Positions 1 to 12,515 of a stretch of 64,000 bases of DNA are shown here, piece after piece (positions within the stretch are counted from its first letter, which is position 1; each line of letters starts with the position of its first letter). A model generated the notes under the pieces. It made no database searches. It was not told the DNA's origin and saw only the letters and a list, made by a program, of their open reading frames with translations. Source of the DNA: Diorhabda sublineata (taxonomy: Eukaryota > Arthropoda > Insecta > Coleoptera > Chrysomelidae); contig NC_079483.1 in the NCBI RefSeq assembly GCF_026230105.1, positions 7,867,312-7,931,311 on the forward strand. The letters run 5' to 3'. Made by a program: the position numbers and the translations under genes.

Positions 1-199
1 AGGAAATTATTTCCAATTAGAAACTTTGTTGTTTATTAGTAGAGTTTCTTGAATCGTTTACAGATTAGTAATTGATCTGGGTGGTTTTCCAACATACTTT
101 TCCTCAAAGAAATCTGCTTTGAAAAAATTTTGATTCTCGACTTGTTGAGTAAGCATAATAATTTCTTAAGGCTTTTATAGATATTCGTTTTATGACGTG

Positions 200-1740
200 A
201 ATACTGAAGAGGGAATTATTGAGTCGAAACTATTATAAATTTACTTATTCAGGGGCTGTAAGTTTATATGTACTAACGTTTCAAATAGATTTTTTGTCAT
301 GAAAAGAACTTACAGGGATACTCAACAAATTTCCAACTTGAATTCATATATACAGGGGCTGCAAGTATATTATAAAAACTTTTTACGGGGGCTACACCAA
401 CTGTTTCACTAAAATTTACGTATGCAGGGTGCGTGAATGTATTATACTAACTTATTATTTAAAATTTAGTTATATAGAGGATTTTCGTATATAAAAAAAT
501 TTTTCATTTATACGGGGGCTATATCAATTGTCTTTTTGATATTTACGTATATAAGGTATATAAATACATTATACCAACTTATACCCGTGCAGTAGGTAGA
601 TGTTTTCACTTTGATTTTCTTATACAGGGGGGTTTAAATATGTTATATCAATTTTTTTGTTTATATTTATGTATACCGGGTGCATAAGTGAGTAAATCCA
701 GTAGATTCACTTATATAGGGTGTTTAGATATATTATATGAACTTATTGGAATGAATTAACATATACGTGGAGGGTATGTATATCAAAATATGTGTCCAAT
801 TAGATTTTATCATACGGGGATAGTTTAGTAATGTTACACTTTTTCATTGGATTTAAGTATATAGGGTGCATAAGTAAATTATATAGAGTAAATTCACGTA
901 TATAGGGTATTTAGATATATATTATATCTATTGCCAATACGGGAAGAATTTAAATATGTTACATTAATTTTTGTTTTGTTTATATTTACTTATACAGGAA
1001 GCGTAAGTAAGTAAATCGATTAGATTCACATATATAGGGTGTTTAGATATATTATATCAAGTTATATCTATAATTTCACTTATACAGGGACAGTAGATTT
1101 TCTTATACGGGTTGTGTAGATATGTTATATCAACTTTTTATTTCACATTTATATATACAGGGTGATTGGGTGTAATATATCGCGTAGATTCACGTATACG
1201 GGGTTATCTGAAACAAAGTTCCCATTTATATATTCATTTATACGAGGGGTGTATAAAAATTTTTATCGCGTTGAATCACGTATACGGGCTTATCCGAAAC
1301 AAAGTTTTTATTTAGATATTCATTTATACGAGGGGTGTATAAAAATTTTTATCGCGTTGATTCACGTATACGGGCTTATCTGAAACAAAGTTTCCATTTA
1401 TATATTCATTTATATGAGGGGTGTATAAAAATTTTTATCGCGTTGATTCACGTATACGGGGGTTATCTGAAACAAAGTTTCCATTTAGATATTCATTTAT
1501 ATGATGGGTGCAGGAAAAGTTTTTTGCGTAGATTCACGTATACAGGGGTGATAGGTATCTACTACAATTTCCATTCAGATATTCATTTATACGAGGGGTG
1601 CAGGAATTGTTTTTCGGGTAGATTGACGTATACGGGGGTGCTAGGTATCTACAACAGTTTCCATTCAGATATTCATTTATACGAGGGGTGCAGGAAAAGT
1701 TTTTTGGGTAGATTCACGTATACGGGGGTTGTAGGAATAA
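200..1740. repeat. Degenerate tandem repeat, ~86-90 bp unit
   Basis: From about 1190 to 1740 a unit carrying TTCATTTATACGAGGGGTG and CACGTATACGGG recurs. The TTCATTTAT core starts at 1233, 1319, 1405, 1492, 1582 and 1672, so spacing is 86-90 bp. The stretch 200-1190 holds more decayed copies of the same TATACAGGG/TATACGGGG element at irregular spacing. Open frames across 1162-1820 are by-products of the repeat. The array ends just downstream of the ASCC1 stop codon, so it lies 3' of that gene. No gene is visible in 1-1760. Confidence 0.8.
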
Positions 1741-1764
1741 TTGAAACTCGATTAGTTAAAATCT

Positions 1765-2850
1765 TTATTTATCGATATCAAGCACAAGTATGGAATCGTA
1801 ATACTGATCATTTCCGGTGAATCTAACCGACAAATGTATATTTTTGAATTCGACTTCACCGAAAAAATAATTTTTATATTTTTTAAGTATATCGTCGGCG
1901 TCGAAAGTTTCCCTTCTCTCTTCCGGTCGTCTAAAATTCGTATTCATTAACGTCACGTGCAATTTAACTTTGTCGTATTGCTTTTTAGTCAAACCGGATT
2001 TACGGAAATACCCGACGACGGTATCGGCGACGCGTCGCAATTTTTCGATATCGTCCATTTCGACGTTTCCGTACAAAACGTTAACGTCGTAAGGATCGTC
2101 GTTCATTATTTCCAAACCATTCAAACGGATCCTCGATTTTTTATTTTTATCGAAAATCTTCGATATAATTTCTTCGTAACAAGTATTTAATACGGTTTTG
2201 GCGGTATTTATTTCCTCTTCGTCCACTAAGGTTAACGTGGTTATCGTGAGATGTAACTTTTCCGGGTTTTGAAAAATCGATTCCGTCACTCCCCTTGCGG
2301 GATTTTGTAAAATTTCCCGTTTGAATTTTTCGAATTTATCTTTAATCGATTCCGATACCATCGGTATCGATACGAAATGGCTGACGGGTAATTTATCCTT
2401 TCTTTGCATCACTATCATGTTTATTTGGGTTCTGGCTGATGCTACTCTTCTTTCCGTATCCCCGATTATCTTTACGTTGCCTTTTTCGTTCGGTTTCGGT
2501 ACTTTAATTTGCGTATTGGTCGTTTTTTCCAAATTTCTCAATTTCGTCGCTTTAGTTCCGACGATGTACGATAATAAACTCGATGGTACGTAAAACGAAG
2601 TCGTGAATTTTCCGGTTTTCGTTAAAATAATGTCGTAATCGTCGTCTATTTCTTCGCAATTCACCAATTCCGTATCGTTATCGTCGTAAGGTCTTAAAGT
2701 AACGGTATTAAACGGCTCGTTTTGTTTGTAAAGTATCGAGGACATCCAGTATACATCGTTACCGAAAGAAATCGGTGTTATTTTAGTTTGTAACGGACCT
2801 TTTTCGGAAAAGTATTCCGGAAATTCCCTTCTAGTCGTTTCTTGATACAT
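1765..2850 (-). CDS. ASCC1: ASCC1-like: activating signal cointegrator 1 complex subunit 1 (KH + 2H phosphoesterase-like domain)
   Basis: A 361-residue frame runs from ATG at 2850 to TAA at 1765-1767. A KH RNA-binding domain occupies about residues 85-150, with SYIVGTKATKLRNLE as its GxxG-type loop region. It is followed by an AKAP7/2'-5' ligase-like domain with the two 2H motifs HLTIT (residues 200-204) and HVTLM (298-302), and by the conserved segments IFQNPEKLHLT and MNDDP. This order is that of ASCC1, a subunit of the ASCC helicase complex acting in alkylation repair, transcription coactivation and ribosome quality control. The coding part here has no intron. A splice acceptor (CTATTTCAG) ends at 2857-2858, only 7 bases before the ATG, so at least one upstream exon exists. 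It is probably 5' untranslated but could add residues. An AATAAA overlaps the stop codon. The family assignment is firm; the exact N-terminus is less so. Confidence 0.9.
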   Translation of the reverse strand: MYQETTRREFPEYFSEKGPLQTKITPISFGNDVYWMSSILYKQNEPFNTVTLRPYDDNDTELVNCEEIDDDYDIILTKTGKFTTSFYVPSSLLSYIVGTKATKLRNLEKTTNTQIKVPKPNEKGNVKIIGDTERRVASARTQINMIVMQRKDKLPVSHFVSIPMVSESIKDKFEKFKREILQNPARGVTESIFQNPEKLHLTITTLTLVDEEEINTAKTVLNTCYEEIISKIFDKNKKSRIRLNGLEIMNDDPYDVNVLYGNVEMDDIEKLRRVADTVVGYFRKSGLTKKQYDKVKLHVTLMNTNFRRPEERRETFDADDILKKYKNYFFGEVEFKNIHLSVRFTGNDQYYDSILVLDIDK

Positions 2851-2878
2851 TACGTACTGAAATAGAAAAAATATTATT

Positions 2879-3860
2879 TATTGGAACATTTAGAACCATA
2901 GAACAACCCTGTATAACCATTTTATAATAATTTTGAGTTTTATCTTTCGAAAATTATTAAAATCATGCAAATTGACGAAAAAACTAATATTTTAGTGTTA
3001 TTACCCGTATTAATCATCATTTTAATATTTGAAAACATTTTTTACGTGCTGAAATAGAAGAATAAAACATTTATTGGAACATTTGGAACCATTCCAATAA
3101 GAAAATCAACTAGAATAACCCTGTATATAATCATTTTATGACAATTTTTGATTTCATCTTTCGAAAATTATTAAAATCATACAAAATAATGATATAACTA
3201 ACATTTTAGTGTTATCACCCCTACTAATTATCATTTTGAGATCAGAAAACATTTTTTTCGTGTTGAAATAGAAAAGAAAAACATTTCTTGGTACATTTGG
3301 AACCATTTTAATAAGAAAATCAACTAGAATAACCCTGTATATAATCATTTTATGACAATTTTTAATTTGATCTTTCGAAAATTATTAAAATCATACAAAA
3401 TAATGATATAACTAACATTTTAGTGTTATCACCCCTACTAATTATCATTTTGAGATCAGAAAACATTTTTTACGTGTTGACATAGAAAAGAAAAACATTT
3501 ATTGGTACATTTGGAACCATTTTAATAATAAAATCAACTAGAACAACCCTGTATATAATCATTTTATCACAATTCAGAGTTCTAACTTTCGAAAATTAAA
3601 AAAATCATGCAAAATAACGAAAATTTTAGTGTTATTACCCGTACTAATCACCATTTTGATATTCGAAAATATTTTTTATGTACTTAAATAGATTTAAAAC
3701 TATTTATTGAATTATTTGAAACTAATGTATTGAGAAAATCAACTAGAATCACCCTGTATATAAATTCAAAATTCTTGTACCAAATTTTCAGTTTAATCTT
3801 TTGAAAATTATTAAAATAAGATAAAAGAAATACCATTTAAGTGTTATCACCCATACTACA
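2879..3860. repeat. Tandem repeat, ~204-214 bp unit, upstream of ASCC1
   Basis: Four to five diverged copies of a unit containing TTTATTGGAACATTTGGAACC, AAAATCAACTAGAATAACCC and TTTTAGTGTTATCACCC. The AAAATCAAC core falls at 3102, 3316, 3530 and 3734, giving spacing of 214, 214 and 204 bp; a shorter first copy begins near 2879. Each unit contains ACCCTGTATA, the reverse complement of the TATACAGGGT motif seen elsewhere in the window. The array lies between the ASCC1 start and the folate gene, so it is probably in the ASCC1 5' intron or promoter. No coding potential is seen. Confidence 0.8.
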
Positions 3861-4966
3861 TTACTTAGAGATAAAAAAATATTTGTTTAATAAACAATTC
3901 GATATTTGTTTAAATAAAAATAGCGCATTCCTCATTATTCTAATGAAATTATTATTACTAAGACAAATTACAATGACGTAATTAAAATAATTATGACACA
4001 CCTCCGTTAAATAAACAACTATAATATTTTTAGTTTATCTATGATGTGATAACATATTTCAATTTCATCAACTTTTATAGGTTTTAAATATTAATTTCAG
4101 TAAACCTAAACCTACGTTTTATCGACCACTCTGTATATTTCGATATAGAACTAGACATTGTTTACATCATGGCTACCTATAACGAAAATTCATTTCCGTG
4201 GTTAAAATTAGAAATAAAAGTAATTAATGTTTTTAAATAACAAATTAGATTTTGATTATTTTTTTTATAAACCAAATTTGGAAAGTAATAAAAACGGCGT
4301 TAAATCAATAAAATAGAAATTCGGAAATACATTAATCGATTCGATTAGAGATTCATCTACGCATGTGTGTTGATTAGATCGTTGACTTCTTTATATCGAC
4401 GCCATTTTTTATCCAAACAATTATATATTATTAAATAACATCATAACTTTCAAAATACTTATAAAATGCTATAATTTTGTTATTGGGTGACATTTTTTTA
4501 AAATCATCTCTCGATTTTGATGACATATTGATTGTTTATTATGAAAATAACTAATGAATTTGAAATAATTTGTGTGCTCTTTTACTAATACAATATGGCG
4601 TCTTCTAGTTATACTATTGTTTTATTTGTATATAAAACGGTTTGAAAAAAATACATTACAAGTTTTTAAATAATCTTACTAATATTGTATCATTAAATTT
4701 CGGAATATAAAACGATTTATAATAATAGTTATTACTCAATAATAATTATTTACGAGTTTTTCGATCGGTCTCCATAACAAAAAATGGCGTAATGGTATAT
4801 GACGACAACGAAAACAGTATTTTGAAAATTGTTTTTTCGATTATATTTTGAAATACTATACACGTGACGTAATTCGATAGATATATATAAGTACAAAAAT
4901 TTTCTTTATGGTTATAATTAAAACAAGTTTGAGCAAATTATTGAATCCTTATTAAAATAATATACA
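3861..4966. other. AT-rich interval upstream of the folate gene, no gene recognised
   Basis: No ORF of note and no repeat array. It must hold the promoter and 5' UTR of the plus-strand methylenetetrahydrofolate dehydrogenase gene, and perhaps the ASCC1 first exon on the minus strand, giving a divergent promoter arrangement. This is inferred from gene orientation only; I see no clear core promoter element. Confidence 0.4.
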
Positions 4967-7313
4967 ATGCGTTGGAGAGAATCGTAAGTATGAAAATTAA
5001 TTTTTTTTCTAACAAAATATTTAATTTTTGTATTACAGAAAAGTGAATTCGAAAATTATCAACGGTAAAAAAATCGCCGACGATATACAAAAAGAATTAA
5101 AAAGGGATATAGAAGATTGGGTGGGTAAAGGACATCGTTCCCCATGTCTTATAGCGATCTTAGTAGGAGAAGATGCTGCTAGTAAAAAATACGTTCATAA
5201 TAAAATGATTGCCGCTAAAAAAGTCGGTTAGTACGAAAATCAAAACCGGTTGTTTTCTTTTTTCGAAAATTACTTTGTTACAGGTATAACAAGCACGACG
5301 ATTAATCTACCTGAAAATATAACTGAAGAAGAACTAATTGGTAAAATACAAGAACTAAACGAAGATCCTTCGGTGGATGGTATATTGGTGCAATTACCTG
5401 TACCGGAACACATTTCGGAAAGAAAAGTTTGTAACGCAGTTGGTCCGAAAAAAGATGTCGATGGTTTTCACATTACCAATATGGGACGTTTAGCCATTAA
5501 TATGGATACCCTAGTACCGTGTACCGCTTTGGCAGTAATAGAATTGATAAAAAGGTAAATAACTTCGTTTAAAATTAATATTATTTATATTCGACATTTT
5601 ATATACAAATTTAGAATATTTAAAATGTTATTCCATCAAAATTTTACTTTAACTTACTGGTTCATTTGAACTACTGTGTGTATCAAGTTTCTCAAAATAT
5701 TGGGTCCAATTCAACCGAAACATGATTGAGAACCTTCTGGTTCGTTTGAACTTCTGGGTGTTTAGTATTTTTCAAAATGTTTGTTCCTGGTTGAATCAAA
5801 ACTGGATTCTGTGAACTTTTCGGTACATTTGAACTATTTTGTATTGCATATTTCCCAAAATATCGAGTCTAATTTAACCGAAACGTGACTGTAAACTTTC
5901 TGGTTCATTTGAACTACTGGGTCTTTCGAATTTTTTTAAAATTTTGGTGCCAGTTTAACACTTTATTTACAAAATGCGCCTCTATTACTTTCAGGTTCGT
6001 TTGAACTACTTTGTATCGTTCGTATTTATCAATATACGGTATAAAATTTAACAAGAACGTAGTTCTGTGAACCTTCTGGTTCATTTGAACTATTCTATAT
6101 CTTAGCCTCGATTTTTTTATGATTTTGTACATCGAAAATGTAATTAAGGCCAAATATGACTTTGTTACTTCCAGGGTTATTTGAACTACTTTGTATTTCA
6201 TTCATATTTTTCAAAATACAGAATCCAATTCAACGCAAAAGTGGTTCTTTAAACTTTCCAGTTCATTTGGACTACTTTGTAGCCTAATCATCTCGATTTT
6301 TTAATACTACAACAAAATATTTGTTTTATAAATGTTTCCATTCATTTGTACTACTCTTTTATTTTATGTTTCAAAAATTTTATACATTCACAATGTAATT
6401 TAATCTAAATATGAGTCTGCAACTTTCAATTTCATATGAACTACTACATAATTAATTTTTTTTCAAAATTTCTAAAGAAATTTAACCATAACGTGAATTT
6501 GTTCACCTTCTAGTCCATTTGAACTACTCTATATTTTAAGCAAATCATTCTTTTCTTTTTATTTAATTCTAACTACTTTGTATCTCAATTTTCAACATCC
6601 AGATGATAAAATCACTGAAATGTGTTACCCACAACTGTATGGTTCATTTGAACTACTTTGTATCTCAATTTTCAACAACCAGACTGTGATATAACAAAAT
6701 TGTATACGTTTTGTTTAAACTACCATTTGTTTTTCTGTTGTGGCAGATCCCAAATTAAAACTTTCGGTAAAAACGTCGTGGTATGTGGTAGATCCAAACA
6801 CGTTGGTCTACCTATAGCTTTGTTACTTCATTCTGACGCCAGAAACGAATGTCCCGGTTTGGAAGCTACGGTGACTTTATGTCACCGACATACCCCTCCG
6901 GAAGATTTGGAATTTTACCTCAAGAGAGCCGATATTATTATCAGTGCTACCGGTAAGATTCTACCATTTCTCATGGTACTAAAATCGTAATAATTCTAAT
7001 CGTTGTACGCAGGTGTGGTGAATTTGATTAAACCAGAAATGGTAAAACCCGGGGCTTGTATAATAGACGTCGGTATAACCAGGATACAAACCGAAAGCGG
7101 TAAAGATAAAATCGTAGGAGATGTCGACTTTGAAGGTGATTTATTCGAGATAATTTACTACTTAGCGACCTTTTTTCACGTGGGGATTTAATTTTTTTAG
7201 GTTGTTTCGATGTGGCGGGGAAAATAACCCCCGTTCCCGGTGGCGTTGGACCTATGACCGTAGCTATGCTCATGTCGAATACTTTTAAATCTGCTAAATT
7301 ATTAGCGGCGTGA
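4967..7313 (+). CDS. Nmdmc: Bifunctional methylenetetrahydrofolate dehydrogenase / methenyltetrahydrofolate cyclohydrolase (NMDMC/MTHFD2 type), 6 exons
   Basis: Exons 4967-4983, 5039-5226, 5284-5554, 6747-6952, 7013-7135 and 7201-7313 join in phase to 918 nt (305 aa). The enzyme interconverts 5,10-methylene-, methenyl- and 10-formyl-tetrahydrofolate. Visible signatures are SKKYVHNKMIAAKKVGI (catalytic Tyr and Lys), DGILVQLPVP (Gln), KDVDGFH (Asp), the dinucleotide-binding CGRSKHVGLPIA and the C-terminal PGGVGPMTVAMLM. At about 305 aa with no formyl-THF synthetase domain, it matches the short MTHFD2/NMDMC class, usually mitochondrial and NAD-linked, rather than trifunctional MTHFD1. The start is a 17-nt exon giving MRWRES before the conserved domain, and no clear mitochondrial transit peptide is present. 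An alternative upstream first exon is therefore possible. Intron 3 (5555-6746) is filled with a degenerate repeat. AATAAA at 7559-7564 is a candidate poly(A) signal. Confidence 0.93.
5645..6680. repeat. Degenerate repeat with GTTCATTTGAACTACT core, intron 3 of the folate gene
   Basis: About a dozen diverged copies of a ~60-100 bp unit carrying TTCATTTGAACTACT followed by TTGTATC and TTTTCAAAAT fill the intron between exons ending at 5554 and starting at 6747. The core is the reverse complement of the AGTAGTTCAAATGAA core found in arrays at 9300-11110 and 13180-13440, so the three are one family in two orientations. The central TTCAAATGAA/TTCATTTGAA is nearly palindromic. Confidence 0.75.
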
Positions 7314-9299
7314 AATTGTTTGATTTACGATCTTATTTATACAAATTTAATTGAATAATTTCAGTGATGGTGTTTTAAAAAATAATCTTTTTACAGTATT
7401 ATTAATTTTGATTTTTGTTAATTATTTATGATGTTTATTAATACAAACCTTCAAAAATGCTGTTTTTTTTTAATTTAACCTCGCCACTTCCTTATCCTTG
7501 AGATTTGAAACAGGATCTTATTGACATTACGATGTTTTTGGACACTATTTTCCCATAAAATAAACCTGGGATCAAATATAACACTTTAATTAAAGTATCA
7601 ATTAGAAAAACACTAAATCATAATATTTTTTACAAAAAATAAGTATTTCAATTCGTTTTTTCCAATAAATTAAACTTCGAATTAACATCAAATATCAAAA
7701 CAAATTTTTAGGTTATAAAATAATGAATAAAAAGTGTCATGTCAAAACCACAGAATTAAACGAATTAAATTTTCTGAAATAGTGTACAACAAAACTCTGG
7801 TTCTATAAAAGTGTGCATATAGTGAACAAAATCGATTATACAATTCATGATAATAATCGATTATAATTTAAACGACGTGTTTAGTTAATTTTATTTTTCA
7901 AAAAGTTCAATAATGCACGTTGCGTTAGTAATAACTTTTTTAAACTGTTAAAAACGTTTTTAAATCGTAATGAATCTATTCAAATTGAGAAATAATGATA
8001 TAATTATGATTCGATAGTAATGCTTTGAAAAACGTAACAATTTTTGACAGATGACGTAAATCTCTCGACTTTTTTCGAAGATCATAGAACTGATATTTCT
8101 ATTAGTAAAACGTTTTCTTATCAATATAAATCGATTTTCGATTGATGACGTAAATGATTATATTGTTTATATACAGGGTGAGGTTGTGAAATAAAAACGA
8201 TATTTTCAGTCTTAAATGCATCATTTATTCTTCTTCTATTTTAATAAACATAACTTTTTAGCAAAACTTCACAGCTTTATAAATATACACAAAAGTACAA
8301 ACAATTAAAAGCAAATACATACATAATAATACAGAATGGATACAAATATTTACAGGGTGACCAAGTTTAATTATCAAAAAAAATCAAATGCCGAAATTAA
8401 AATTTTTCAAAAATGTTAATACGAGGGATAATTGAAAAAATTATAGCTGTGGTATGAATTTGATATTAATACAGGGGATATACGAAAAACTTCAAATTTT
8501 TTGTAAATAAGGAATTAATTAAATTTAGTCACCTTATTATACCGAGTGTATATATATATATATATATATAAACGATAAAATAACAGTAATCTCAGCGGTA
8601 TATGTAAAAAAATCGATTATATAAAAAAATAATTGAATTTTTACCTAAAATATTATATATCACAAATAAAATTATTAGATAAAAAAAGCGATGAGCTGTC
8701 CGAGTAAATTAATAATAATTATTGCTAGATCAAATCTGCATAAAATTGATAAAATTGAACAAGAATTATAACCGAAATTACATAAAGAAACCTCCAAACG
8801 CTCCTGATTTATACTCAAGTGAAAATATTTTTCAAGGATAACCGTATATAGTTGAAACTATCAATTTTTTGCAGCTTTTAATTTTTATTTTTCGATTATT
8901 TTCAAAAAGTAAGCCTTACGATATTCTATCATTGACTATTTATTATTTGTGATGATGTATTCTTGTGATAATCAATATTTTTCATCTTCTAATCTCGTTA
9001 TTTAGGAAAAAAAATTATTATCAAGACGATAATGTTGATGTTTCGGTGAATCCTATTAGCTGCGCCAATTTTTAATCAAAACCTACATAGATAAAAACAA
9101 AAATTTGATTTCTGCATTAAACCTTCCTTCAGGATGTGATTTGAGATTGGTTACAACTTACCCAAATCATATAAAAGATTTTTTATCGCGATTTTCATAA
9201 AATAAAATTGTAGGTAATTTTTTTTCCAACTGAATTTTGAATTTTACCTTATTTCAACCACATATCATAACGAAAGTTCGTTATTTTCCTTTTATATAA
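7314..9299. other. Intergenic AT-rich DNA with two TATACAGGGTG motifs and an (AT)n tract
   Basis: No gene is recognised. The first ~250 bases are the 3' UTR of the folate gene. TATACAGGGTGAGG occurs at about 8171 and TTTACAGGGTGACC at about 8350; these resemble the ends of the hairpin element described at 58184-58424. A TA dinucleotide tract sits at about 8550-8570. The rest is unremarkable. Confidence 0.5.
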
Positions 9300-11110
9300 A
9301 TTAAATTGAATCGAAACTCTTAAAGTAGTTCAAATGAACATTTAAATGTTTAAAAACTTTGAAAAGTAGTTCGAATTAACATTCAAATTAATGTCTATTC
9401 GGCTCCGAATTGAATAAATTGTTAAAATATATAAAAAAATGGTAGAAAGTAGTTCAAATTAACATTCAATCGTAGGACAAATTAATGTTTATTCATCTAT
9501 GAAACTATTGGAGTAGTTCAAACGAACTTCAACTGTGTAAATTATTAACGTCTGCTCAGCTGCGAAACTTCAAAAATAGTTCTAATAAATCTTCTAATGG
9601 ATATTAGAAATAAATATTTGAGAAAAACGTATACTCAACTCCGACTTAATAGAATAGTTCAAATTAACTTCTAAATGTCAGAGGAATTCTAGATTTAAAG
9701 AGTAGTTCGAATGGACATGCGAAATTTCCATAAAAAACGTTGCGAAATCCTAAATTCAAAGAGTAGTTCAAATGAACATTCAAAATTTCCAAAAACAACA
9801 TTTGAGGAAACCTAAATTTGAAGAGTAGTTCGAATGAACATTCCAATGGGGAATTGAAGAATCCTAAATTGGAAGAGTAGTCCAAATGAACATTCGAAAT
9901 TTCTAAAAACAACGTTTGAGGAAACCTAAATTTGAAGAGTAGTTCAAATGAACATTCGAAATTTCTAAAAAAAAAACGTTTGAGGAATCCTAAATTTGAA
10001 GAGTAGTTCGGATGAGCATTCGAAATTTCCATAAAAAACCTTTAATTTTGAATAATAATCAAATAGGTTTGTAAACGAAACGTTTGTATTTAAAAATTGG
10101 TTAATATACAGTGTGAGCAAATGAAAAAAAATTAAAAGATTCATATCCTTCAGTCGAAAATTATTGAATATCTCGATTATATTTGAAAAAAAATCGATTG
10201 TATATGTATAAAAAAAATAAAATCGTTTTATTAAAATTCGAATATACGAGGGTAAGTAGAAATAATATATGTGGTTGAATAATTAATGAAAAATGAAAAA
10301 TTTTTTCAACGATTACGATTATTTTTAATACTTAATATTTATTGAATTAGATTGAGCATTATTTTATGTACAGCTTCATCTTTTACGTCAAAAATGACAC
10401 TATTGCGGATCGGATTTTGAAATGTAGAAAATTCCAAACGATTTGAAGATGTATTGAGACGCATCGAAACGTCGGTCGAAAATTAATCGGTCCTTTTTCT
10501 GATATTTTCAATAATTTTTTTTTTCTCAATCTACATTAAACATACAACGTTAAGTTAATTCGAAAAGGATAAAGGACGAAAACAAAATTCGGAAAATTTA
10601 TCTGTTAACGTCCAACATGAGAAAGTAGTTCAAATACTCGCTATATATATAAAAAAATGACTACTGAATTGATAAAAGTAGTTCAAATATACCTTCAAAT
10701 TGAGTAAATAGTTCAAATAAATCGACTCATTCCGTAATTTGAAAAGTAGTTCAAATTAATGTTCATTCAGCTGGAAAACTCGGAGAGTAGTTTAAATGAA
10801 CCTTAGAATGTTCAAAATAATGTCTGTTTAGCTGTGAAAGTCTAAAAATAGTTCAAATGGATATTTAAAAGTGCAAAATAACGTCTAGTTGACCATAAAT
10901 TTGGAAAACCTTTGAATATTTCAATCCATGTCTTTTTAGCTATAAAACGTTGAGAGTAGTTCAAATGAAACGCCATATTTGAATTGTCTTGGCAGCTGCG
11001 AAAACGTTAAAAGTAGTTCAAATGAACCTTCAAATATACCGATTCATGTTTCTTTAGCTGTCAAACTTTGAGAGTAGTTCAAATGAACCTCTGGAACAAC
11101 AGTTTCGAAA
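9300..11110. repeat. Degenerate tandem repeat with AGTAGTTCAAATGAAC core
   Basis: Dozens of copies of AGTAGTTC(A/G)AATGAAC(A/C)TTC, spaced mostly about 60-80 bp. The most regular stretch is 9700-10030, where GAGTAGTTCAAATGAACATTCGAAATTTC alternates with CCTAAATTTGAA. The regularity breaks at 10030-10620 and the repeat resumes until about 11100. The 122-codon minus-strand frame at 9664-10032 is produced by the repeat. This is intergenic, between the 3' ends of the folate gene and the large membrane-protein gene. Confidence 0.8.
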
Positions 11111-11646
11111 ACAAAAGTTCGTATTTAAAATTTTATTAACATACAGGTTGAAAAAATTAAAAAATTGATAATTTTTTTGGAATATATCAAAAAACATTTC
11201 GATTATTTCGAGAAAATTCGAAATAAATGCGATGGCGTATGGAGAAAATGAATTTTTCATGAAATTAAAATTACTCCGAATCGTAATTTTTCAACATAAC
11301 CTCAAATTTACTAAAAATAAATCGATTTTTAATAGGTCTATCGATATTACGAAACGTTTTCGATTAATAATTGATTATCGTAACGAAATTTCCACATTTC
11401 GAAATTCGCGGGGTATCGAATACCCCCCCGCCCCCCTACTTAAATCTAATTGTCATACAAAAACGAATATTTCACTTTAAAGCTTTTTCGTTATCGAAAA
11501 ATCTACTATGACGTCGAACTTTGGCGAAAACAAAATAAAAAAAATCAATAAAAAAAAATAAACGACAACAACAACAACATCACTCTTAAGGTTAATTTCA
11601 TATTTAAAGCTTATTCGAAAAAAAATTAAAAAAATTATGCTGATAT
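11111..11646. other. Intergenic interval, 3' flank of the large membrane-protein gene
   Basis: AT-rich, with a C-run near 11424-11437 and an (ACA)n-like tract near 11565. It should contain the 3' UTR of the minus-strand gene ending at 11647. No convincing ORF or poly(A) signal was found. Confidence 0.4.
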
Positions 11647-12464
11647 TTAAACGGTTGTACCGTACGTACAAAAAACCACCCTGGTACTATCGCTGTCTAA
11701 AGTTACGTCTTCCGGACTGGCCAAATCGACGCGGACGCTACCGGAATTCAGCCGCTTCCTACCGCCGCCGACGCCGCCGCTCCAATTGCTCAACGTCCAT
11801 CGATAAACCCCCCCGTCAGAAGATTCGTTCGATTCTTCGATCGGTTGACTATCGAGCGTATTCGAACTCGAACTAGTCGTACCACCAAATGAATCGATTC
11901 CTCCTTTCAACCTACCTATACCTGAATTTAAAAAAAAATATCAATTCTATATAATCGATTATATATGAATAAATTGTATCGATTTTTTATGAAACATTAA
12001 ATCGATTATTGTTTAAAATATAAAATCGATTTTATATAAAAATTGAAATCGATTGCATATAAAATTTTAAATCGATTGTATATAATTAATTTTGAATGAA
12101 ATTATAGATTTGTATGAAAAAAAAATTAATCGATTTTATCTAAAAAACGAAATCGCTCAATTTAAATAATTAAATCGATTTTATCTAAAAACTTGAATTG
12201 ATTTTTTTATATTAAATCGAGTGATTAATATAAACTTAATCGATTTTACATAAACAAATTGAATCGATTGTAAATAAATCATTATTCAATTGATTGGATA
12301 TCAATGATGCCTGAATCGATTTAATTAAATCGATTTTTTACAAATCAAATTTAAATTCATGTAAAAACTTTTATATCGACTGTGTATAATCGATTTTATA
12401 TAAAAATTTGAATCGATTTTGTAAAATATGTACATGGATTTTCTATAGACACAAAATTAAATCG

Positions 12465-12515
<51 letters not shown>

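Noticed and set aside
1162..1820. Plus-strand frames with repeated FIYSFIRGV/DIHLYEGC segments
   Set aside because: Translation of the ~88 bp repeat, overlapping the 3' end of ASCC1 on the other strand.
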